Position numbers and translations under genes: made by a program. The notes under the pieces are model-generated. The model did not search any database and was not told the origin of the DNA. It saw nothing but the letters and a program-made list of their open reading frames with translations. From Oscillibacter sp. (GTDB taxonomy: Bacteria; Bacillota; Clostridia; Oscillospirales; Oscillospiraceae): 19,240 bases of DNA. The DNA lies in contig DNFA01000041.1 in the NCBI GenBank assembly GCA_003487665.1, positions 2,631 through 21,870 of the forward strand. Reading direction: 5' to 3'. Positions within the stretch are counted from its first letter, which is position 1, and each line of letters opens with the position of its first letter. This document shows, in pieces, positions 15,101-19,240 of this stretch.

Positions 15101-15860
15101 CGGCACCTTCAAGCTGGGCGATGTGGCCAAGGTGCAGGAGACGGTGTCCATGAACACCATCTCCCGCGACCAGCAGCGCCGGTGCGTCACCGTCACCGCC
15201 ACGGTAGCCGACGGCTACAACGTCACCCATGTGACCTCCGCCGCGCGGCAGGCGCTGGGCAGCGCGGCGCTGCCCGACGGCGTCACCGTGGAGTTCAACG
15301 GCGAGAACGAGCAGATCATGGATGCCATGGGGCAGCTGCTGCTGATGCTGCTGCTGGGCGTGGTGCTGGTGTACTTCATCATGGTGGCGCAGTTCCAGTC
15401 GCTGAAATCCCCGTTCATCGTCATGTTCACCATCCCGCTGGCCTTTACCGGCGGCTTCCTGGCGCTGCTGGTGACGGGCATCGAGGTGTCGGTCATCAGT
15501 CTGATCGGCTTCGTGATGCTGGTGGGCATCATCGTCAACAACGGCATCGTGCTGGTGGACTACATCAACCAGCAGCGTCTGGCGGGCATGGAGCGCCGTG
15601 AGGCCATCATCGACGCAGGCGTGACCCGTCTGCGCCCCATCCTGATGACCAGTCTCACCACCATTCTGGGTCTGATCGTCACCGCCGCGGCCAAGAACGC
15701 CGGCACCGCCCTGATGCAGCCGGTGGCGGTGGTGTGCATCGGCGGACTGCTGTACGCCACGCTGATGACGCTGTTCGTGGTGCCCTGCATGTACGAGATC
15801 ATGAACAGGCGCGACCTGCGCAAGGTGGACGAGAGGGAACTGGAAGTCGTGGATATGTAA
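12183..15860 (+). CDS. RND-superfamily efflux permease (AcrB/SwrC-like) with large insertion
   Basis: The ATG at 12183 follows AAAAGGAG with 8 bases of spacing; the product is 1225 residues, against about 1050 for AcrB or SwrC. The first helix is at about residues 9-28, then the PDLLPNMDFPYVIIVT porter start typical of the family. Helix 4 has GMLVDNSVVVIEN with Asp569-Asn570, where AcrB has an Asp pair for proton coupling; helix 10 has GIIVNNGIVLVDYIN. The extra length is mainly a Lys/Glu/Ala/Leu-rich helical stretch at about 194-369, between VILDEKKLDAL and AQNFSMPAGYI. Met/Gly-rich loops (about 760-785 and 820-830) are also present. No membrane-fusion protein or outer-membrane channel lies nearby, fitting a Gram-positive cell. 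The substrate is unknown. Confidence 0.95.
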   Translation: MAGFSVKKPLTVFVAVLGIIVLGVVAYLKMTPDLLPNMDFPYVIIVTSDPGASPESVEQTITKPMEQSMSTLDKIKDVTSTSQNSVSMVLLEFEDGVNMDTVSVDIQQKISVLQGSWEDTVSAPYVLKINPSMLPVMVAAVSREDMDVYELSDFVTDELSGKLEGVSGVASISVSGAVTREAHVILDEKKLDALSEKLAEAVKKQLGKAEGQLLSAKKEVEKGQAALASAKKAMADGIVTAPGKAADAAAKELEKLIEALKKGGFGGIIGGSDPDKALEELLKKLENLPDDLKKLVEDLKSGKLRAQLEGDASDLLVTLMDGLTQMTEADIQLKEAMTQIEDGLARIKEAYKTIDEQTDVGGQLSMSTVSQLLTAQNFSMPAGYISDNDGVQYMVSVGDNVTSRQELEDMVLLDLGIEGVEPVTLGDVATVVVLDDADELYTRVNGENGILVTFTKQSNYATAEVSDNINARFAELETQYDGLSFAPLMDQGDYIYLIVETITSSLLWGALFSVVVLFLFLRDWRPTVITLVSIPVSVIFAVVLMYFTGVTINMISLSGLAVSVGMLVDNSVVVIENIYRLRAKGATVIQAAVSGAQQVLGAVTASTLTTVCVFAPIVFVEGLTRQLFTDLALTITYSLLASLLVALTLVPAMAGGMLRREMVQKPGLLDKIYPAYRKAITFALDHKAGVLLLSLVLLVTSAGAAVMRGFTFMPEMDMNNLSLTVTMPEGTTRRQAVELADTVLERVMTVDNVQDAGFMMSGGTMGGLNMGAAMGGSSGGSYDVEGYITMPEGTFGSDAAKEITALCADLPCEVTASGVMSSMMSMMTGSGVSLQVFGDNMEDLQSAAQALAKRLEQVDGVAEVDDGLDESAPALQVVVDRVAAAKKGMTVAQIYMKVAAALQSSTSVSNVTLGGESMALSVDAVKGSTVTREKLLELEITPDATLSSAMGGSAGSSALSQLSGSSDDTEKDDGTFKLGDVAKVQETVSMNTISRDQQRRCVTVTATVADGYNVTHVTSAARQALGSAALPDGVTVEFNGENEQIMDAMGQLLLMLLLGVVLVYFIMVAQFQSLKSPFIVMFTIPLAFTGGFLALLVTGIEVSVISLIGFVMLVGIIVNNGIVLVDYINQQRLAGMERREAIIDAGVTRLRPILMTSLTTILGLIVTAAAKNAGTALMQPVAVVCIGGLLYATLMTLFVVPCMYEIMNRRDLRKVDERELEVVDM

Positions 15861-15867
15861 AAATACG

Positions 15868-15906
15868 AAGAAACCGTCACCCTGCCCGGGGGCGGTTTCT
15901 TTTTTT
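15868..15906 (+). terminator. Intrinsic terminator of the RND gene
   Basis: AAGAAACCGTC / GGCGGTTTCTT (15868-15878 and 15891-15901) pairs with one wobble and is followed by T5, right after the stop codon at 15860. Confidence 0.88.
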
Positions 15907-15933
15907 CACGCGGGGCACCGGAAATGGGCGAAC

Positions 15934-15959
15934 GTAGGGGACGGCGTCCACGACGTCCC
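15934..15959 (+). repeat. GTAGGGGACGGCGTCC repeat
   Basis: GTAGGGGACGGCGTCCACGA followed by CGTCCC is one copy of the dispersed family, identical over 20 bases less one position to the copy at 16899. Confidence 0.7.
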
Positions 15960-15970
15960 GCTTCGCTGTT

Positions 15971-16011
15971 ATTCCGAGCCAGTGACCGTGTCACTGGCAT
16001 GGGAATCCGCG
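15971..16011 (+). repeat. ATTCCGAG... hairpin repeat element
   Basis: CCAGTGAC-CGT-GTCACTGG (15979-15997) is a perfect 8-base stem flanked by ATTCCGAG and GGGAATCC. It looks like a relative of the TCATTGCGAGGAG elements. No gene is seen. Confidence 0.5.
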
Positions 16012-16042
16012 TCCTCTGTCTCCCTTTACACAAGAGAGGCTT

Positions 16043-16130
16043 GCAGCGCGGCGGTGCCGCGCTGGGAAGGGATTGCCACGTCGCTTTGCGCCGCGAAGCA
16101 AATGCCCTTGGGGTACTCCTCGCAGTGACA
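16043..16130 (-). repeat. TCATTGCGAGGAG repeat element, inverted copy 2
   Basis: On the minus strand it reads TGTCACTGCGAGGAGTACCC, then GCGACGTGGCAATCCCTTCC and the hairpin AGCGCGGC-ACC-GCCGCGCT. It matches copy 1 (11905-11967) at both ends, with about 25 extra bases in the middle. Confidence 0.6.
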
Positions 16131-16152
16131 GAGAACGGCGGCATGACTCGTT

Positions 16153-16228
16153 GTAGGGGCGGACGACTCTGTCCGCCCGAATGGATAGCGTACAGGCATG
16201 GACGAACGTCGGGGACGCCGCCCCCTAC
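16153..16228. repeat. Two GTAGGGG palindromes in opposite orientation
   Basis: GTAGGGGCGGAC-GACTCT-GTCCGCCC (16153-16178) is the reverse complement of the element at 4523-4552, including its loop. At 16205-16228 the minus strand reads GTAGGGGGCGGCGTCC, a one-mismatch copy of the 16-base core. Confidence 0.65.
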
Positions 16229-16262
16229 AGACCCATGTCCCGGACGCAGTTCCCTATACGAC

Positions 16263-16298
16263 CGAAAGCGCCCCCACCGGATGGTGGGGGCGCTTTCG
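16263..16298. terminator. Strong 16-bp hairpin downstream of rnhA
   Basis: CGAAAGCGCCCCCACC and GGTGGGGGCGCTTTCG pair perfectly over GGAT. Neither side has a long T tract, so termination is likely but not certain. It would close the minus-strand gyrA-trmO-rnhA transcript. Confidence 0.5.
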
Positions 16299-16311
16299 TT
16301 GTGTGTTCGTG

Positions 16312-16428
16312 TTAGGAGAGAGAGAAAATCACATCAGGAAGAGTAATTCCTTTTGATAGTGCTATATTACCCCACAAAATTGACCGAATCATGAAATCCA
16401 GATGAACATTTTGTGAATTCACTTGCAT
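16312..16428 (-). CDS. Possible 38-residue ORF in a low-GC island after rnhA
   Basis: The ATG (16428-16426) directly follows the rnhA stop (TAAATG). It encodes a short protein beginning MQVNSQNVHLDFMIRSILWG and ending DVIFSLS, with TAA at 16314-16312. The island is clearly richer in A and T than the genes around it. No ribosome site lies at a usable distance; only coupling to rnhA termination could start it. The plus strand is also open without a start codon (16316-16402). It may be the remnant of a lost gene or of a mobile element. I do not recognise it. Confidence 0.25.
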   Translation of the reverse strand: MQVNSQNVHLDFMIRSILWGNIALSKGITLPDVIFSLS

Positions 16429-16866
16429 TTATCGGAATTTTTTGCTCTCCGCCACGGCCATCTGGTCGCAGCGGTTGTTGTGCTCGTTTTCGGCGTGACC
16501 CTTCACCCAGTGGCAGCGCACCTGATGCACCTCCGTCAGCGCCAGCAGCTGCTCCCACAGGTCGGGGTTCAGCGCCGGCTTTTTGTCGGACTTCACCCAG
16601 CCCCGCGCCTTCCAGCCCCGCGCCCAGCCCTTGCTCAGCGCGTCGATGACGTACTTGCTGTCGGAATACAGCTCCACGATGCACGGCTCCCGCAGCAGGC
16701 GCAGCGCCTCGATGACGGCGGTCAGCTCCATGCGGTTGTTGGTGGTCTCCGCCGCGCCGCCGGACAGTTCCTTCTCCGTGTCCCGGTAGCGGAGGATCGC
16801 TCCCCACCCGCCGGGCCCGGGATTGCCGCTGCAAGCGCCGTCGGTGTAGATAGTTATGGTTTTCAT
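16429..16866 (-). CDS. rnhA: Ribonuclease HI
   Basis: RNase HI cuts the RNA strand of RNA:DNA hybrids, clearing primers and R-loops. The ATG at 16866 follows AAGGAGT with about 6 bases of spacing; the product is 145 residues, near the 155 of E. coli. All catalytic motifs are visible: Asp8 in YTDGACSGNPGPGGW, the Glu of NNRMELTAVIEAL, the Asp of ELYSDSKYVIDAL, and the final Asp in NNRCDQMA preceded by WVKGHAENEHNN with the catalytic-loop His. The basic protrusion GWARGWKARGWVKSDKKP, used in hybrid binding by E. coli-type enzymes, is present. It lies 57 bases after trmO on the same strand with a GTAGGGG repeat between, so co-transcription with gyrA and trmO is likely. Confidence 0.96.
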   Translation of the reverse strand: MKTITIYTDGACSGNPGPGGWGAILRYRDTEKELSGGAAETTNNRMELTAVIEALRLLREPCIVELYSDSKYVIDALSKGWARGWKARGWVKSDKKPALNPDLWEQLLALTEVHQVRCHWVKGHAENEHNNRCDQMAVAESKKFR

Positions 16867-16898
16867 TGGTACTCCTTATCAAGGGTGCATGGTGCCTT

Positions 16899-16925
16899 GT
16901 AGGGGACGGCGTCCACGCCGTCCCT
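16899..16925 (+). repeat. GTAGGGGACGGCGTCC repeat between trmO and rnhA
   Basis: The palindrome GTAGGGGACGGCGTCC-ACGCCGTCCCTA fills most of the 57-base gap, and its edge overlaps the trmO stop codon (16924-16926). On the minus-strand mRNA it would form a hairpin just after trmO. Confidence 0.7.
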
Positions 16926-17604
16926 ATCCCTCCACGGCGATCACACGCACCGTGCCGTCGGACACGGTGAAGCGCACGTTCCGCCCGCCGTAGGTCATGC
17001 CGTACACCCGCTCCGGGTCGTCCTGGTACCGGGGACGCGGGTCGGCGGCCAGCGCGCTGATGAGCCCGTGGCGCTGCCCGCTGTCGAACCGCGCCAGCAG
17101 CTCCGGCGGGAAGTCCACCGTCAGCATCTCCCCGGCGTCGCCGCCGGTGAAGCCGCCGGAGGCGTCGGGATAGCTGTCGGCATAGCTGAGGTAGGGCTTG
17201 ATGTCCAGAATGGGCGTGCCGCTGACCATGTCCGCGCCCCGGACGTACAGCACCGGAGAATCCGGCTCGTCCAGCGCCACACGCTCCAGCTCCACGGCGG
17301 ACAGCCCCAGCCCGTTGGGGCGGAAGGGGGAGCGGGTGGCGAACACGCCCACGCGCTCGTTGCCGCCCAGCCGGGGCGGGCGCACAGTGGGCGACCAGCC
17401 CTGCCGCAGCGCCCGGTCAAACTGCCAGATCAGCCAGATGTGGCTGAAGCCCTCCAGACCCCGCACCGCGTCCGCGTCCCGGAAGGGCTTTTCGAACACG
17501 ATGCGTCCGGGGCAGTCGGCGATGCCGCTCTGCCGCGGCACGCCGAATTTCTGGTCAAAGGGCGTCTCTATCCGGGCGATGATGTCCCACGCCGGGGCGC
17601 TCAC
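16924..17604 (-). CDS. trmO: tRNA (N6-threonylcarbamoyladenosine37-N6)-methyltransferase TrmO
   Basis: TrmO (formerly TsaA/YaeB) methylates t6A37 to m6t6A in threonine tRNAs using SAM. The start is GTG 17604, overlapping the gyrA stop (GTGA); the product is 226 residues, typical. The beta-barrel family signature is clear: IARIETPFDQKFGVPRQSG near the N-terminus, then FSHIWLIWQFD, the SAM-site block RVGVFATRSPFRPNGLGLS and GADMVSGTPILDIKPYL. The C-terminal part, with VYGMTYGGRNVRFTV, resembles the extended form of the family. Overlap with gyrA means it is translated by coupling and expressed with gyrase. No separate promoter was seen. The stop codon lies inside a dispersed repeat. Confidence 0.95.
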   Translation of the reverse strand: MSAPAWDIIARIETPFDQKFGVPRQSGIADCPGRIVFEKPFRDADAVRGLEGFSHIWLIWQFDRALRQGWSPTVRPPRLGGNERVGVFATRSPFRPNGLGLSAVELERVALDEPDSPVLYVRGADMVSGTPILDIKPYLSYADSYPDASGGFTGGDAGEMLTVDFPPELLARFDSGQRHGLISALAADPRPRYQDDPERVYGMTYGGRNVRFTVSDGTVRVIAVEG

Positions 17605-19240
17605 AGGGAGGCCTCCTCCGGCTCGGGCTGCTTTTCCTCCGGATCGGCCAGCGCCAGGGAGATGACCCGGTCGCCCTCCTCCTTGAAGCGCATGACGATA
17701 ACGCCCTGCGTGGCGCGTCCCGCCACGCGGATGTTCTCCACGGGGGTGCGGATCAGGATGCCCGCCGCCGTCACCAGCAGCAGATCCTCCATGCCGTCCA
17801 CCACCTTCATGCCCACCACGTCGCCGGTCTTGTCCGTGACCATGTAGTTCTTCACACCCAGACCGCCGCGTCCCGTGACGCGGTATTCCTCAATGGGCGT
17901 GCGCTTGCCGTAGCCGTTCTCGGTGATGGAGAGGACGGTCTTACCCTCGTCGGCGCGGGCAGCGCCGATGACGTAGTCGCCCTCCCGCAGCCGGATGCCC
18001 CGGACGCCCACGGCCACGCGCCCCATGGCGCGCACGTCCGTCTCGTCGAAGCACACCGCCTGCCCGTCGTGGGTGGCGATGAGCACCCGGTCGTGACCCC
18101 GCGTCTCCACCACGGAGATCAGCTGGTCGCCCTCGTCCAGCGTCAGGGCGCGGATGCCGTTGTTGCGCAGATTCTTCAGGGCGCTGACCTCCAGCCGCTT
18201 CACGGTGCCGTCGCGGGTGGTCATGAACAGGTACAGCTCCTCGTCCCCCGTCTCGCGGAAGTGGAGCATGGCCTGCACCCGCTCGCCCGTCTCCACCTGA
18301 ATAATGTTGACGATGTTCACGCCCTTGGCGGCCTTGCCGCTCTCAGGGATCTGATAGCCCTTCTTGCGGTAGACCTTGCCGGTGTCGGTAAAGAACAGGA
18401 TATAGTCATGGGTAGACGCGGTGAACACGTCCACCACGGTGTCCTCGTCCCGGGTGGTGATGCCCTTCTTGCCCATACCGCCCTTGCTCTGGGCGGCGTA
18501 TTCGGACACCGGCGTGCGCTTGATGTAGCCGTTCTCCGTCAGGGTAAAGACGCACTGCTCCTCCTCGATGAGATCCTCGATGTCCAGCTCGTCCTCCACG
18601 TCCTGTATCTCCGTCTTGCGGTCGTCGCCGAACTTGTCGGCGATGGCGGTCAGCTCCTCCTTGAGAATGGACTTCACCAGCCCCTCGTCGCTGAGCACCC
18701 GCAGGAAATAGGCGATCTTCTCCTCCAGCTCCTTGTACTCGGTCTGGAGCTTCTCCCGATCCAGCCCCTGCAAACGCTTGAGCTGCATGTCCAGAATGGC
18801 CTGCGCCTGCACGTCGTCCAGACCGAAGCGGGACATCAGGTTCTCCTTGGCGTTGTCGTAGCTGCTGCGGATGATGCGGATGACCTCGTCGATGTTGTCC
18901 TGCGCCACCAGCAGACCCTCCAGCAGGTGGGCGCGCTCCTGCGCCTTCTTCAGGTCGAAGCGCGTCCGGCGGACGATGATCTCCTCCTGGAATTTCAGGT
19001 ACTCGTCGATGATGTGCCGCAGGGACAGGATCTTGGGCTGCCGCTGGTTCTCCACCAGCGCCAGCATGTTGATGGCAAACGTGGTTTGCAGCTGGGTCTG
19101 GGCGAACAGGCGGTTGAGCACCACCTGCGGATTGGCGTCCCGCTTCAGCTCGATGACCATGCGCATGCCGTTGCGGTCGGACTCATCCCGGATGTCGGAG
19201 ATGCCCTCCAGCCGCTTGTCCTCCACCTGGTCGGCCATGT
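17601..19240 (-). CDS. gyrA: DNA gyrase subunit A (C-terminal part, 5' end outside window)
   Basis: About 545 residues are visible, starting in the tower/coiled-coil part (DKRLEGISDIRDESDRNGMR) and running to the stop at 17601-17603. The catalytic tyrosine domain lies beyond the right edge. Seen here are QAQAILDMQLKRLQGL of the coiled coil, then a six-bladed C-terminal beta-pinwheel with repeated motifs such as TENGYIKRTPVSEY, FFTDTGKVYRKKGY and TENGYGKRTPIEEY. An acidic tail (DPEEKQPEPEE) ends the protein. The GyrA box that wraps DNA is normally QRRGGKG; here the matching site reads QSKGGMG (18491-18471). The gyrA call over parC rests on this site and the full pinwheel. trmO overlaps its end by 4 bases. 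Confidence 0.93.
   Translation of the reverse strand, partial: MADQVEDKRLEGISDIRDESDRNGMRMVIELKRDANPQVVLNRLFAQTQLQTTFAINMLALVENQRQPKILSLRHIIDEYLKFQEEIIVRRTRFDLKKAQERAHLLEGLLVAQDNIDEVIRIIRSSYDNAKENLMSRFGLDDVQAQAILDMQLKRLQGLDREKLQTEYKELEEKIAYFLRVLSDEGLVKSILKEELTAIADKFGDDRKTEIQDVEDELDIEDLIEEEQCVFTLTENGYIKRTPVSEYAAQSKGGMGKKGITTRDEDTVVDVFTASTHDYILFFTDTGKVYRKKGYQIPESGKAAKGVNIVNIIQVETGERVQAMLHFRETGDEELYLFMTTRDGTVKRLEVSALKNLRNNGIRALTLDEGDQLISVVETRGHDRVLIATHDGQAVCFDETDVRAMGRVAVGVRGIRLREGDYVIGAARADEGKTVLSITENGYGKRTPIEEYRVTGRGGLGVKNYMVTDKTGDVVGMKVVDGMEDLLLVTAAGILIRTPVENIRVAGRATQGVIVMRFKEEGDRVISLALADPEEKQPEPEEASL

Noticed and set aside
12093..15230. A 1045-codon minus-strand frame opposite the RND gene
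   Set aside because: Very His/Gly/Gln-rich without domains and wholly antisense to a well-supported transporter; a codon-bias artefact.
15861..16300. Possible CRISPR array in the repeat cluster
   Set aside because: The repeats are irregularly spaced, differ in orientation and length, and have no equal-sized spacers or cas genes; they fit dispersed palindromes instead.

Overview
The window reads as chromosome of a GC-rich, low-motility-type Firmicute, most likely an Oscillospiraceae/Ruminococcaceae-like gut clostridium. The grounds are sigma-A style promoters (TTGACA/TATAAT) in front of strong AGGAGG ribosome sites, a T-box leader, long-form HPF, a single-chain glycyl-tRNA synthetase, an RND pump without partner proteins, and many short GTAGGGGACGGCGTCC palindromes between genes. 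This assignment is inference from gene types and base composition, not from a marker search. No rRNA, tRNA, IS transposase, prophage or CRISPR array is visible.

Layout. 1-977: the tail of hpf and an unrecognised 156-residue protein, each closed by an intrinsic terminator. 1023-4519: miaB on the minus strand, with promoters back to back against a SPASM radical-SAM gene that overlaps mutY. 4520-6899: a repeat/terminator gap, a MATE exporter and a small lipoprotein. 6900-7431: a dense regulatory gap. On the minus strand it carries a promoter, a ribosome site held in a hairpin and a 27-residue hydrophobic ORF. On the plus strand it carries a consensus promoter with a roughly 91-nt RNA that runs antisense to the 3' part of that ORF. 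Next comes a glycine T-box leader with its own promoter. 7432-8900: glyS and terminator. 8955-11384, minus strand: a LysR-type regulator, thymidine kinase and a PflX-like radical-SAM protein, the last two overlapping by 4 nt. 11500-11684: a small two-helix membrane protein divergent from the LysR gene, apparently frameshifted in an A tract. 11685-12182: repeats. 12183-15860: a 1225-residue RND transporter. 15861-16311: repeats again. 16312-17603, minus: rnhA preceded by trmO, which is translationally coupled to gyrA. The gyrA gene runs off the right edge.

How the genes relate. Most are housekeeping: ribosome hibernation (hpf), tRNA modification (miaB at A37, trmO at t6A37), glycine charging (glyS), base-excision repair (mutY), RNA:DNA hybrid removal (rnhA), supercoiling (gyrA) and thymidine salvage (tdk). 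Accessory functions are the MATE and RND pumps, a lipoprotein, two radical-SAM enzymes of unknown substrate and a LysR switch.

The most interesting signal is the unannotated cassette at about 6902-7191. A tiny hydrophobic peptide, an SD-sequestering GAAA hairpin, an 11-nt 5'-3' complementarity and a convergent antisense RNA together match the architecture of a type I toxin-antitoxin module. Other points worth attention are the frameshifted membrane peptide, the dispersed repeat families, a large helical insertion in the RND pump and a degenerate GyrA box.
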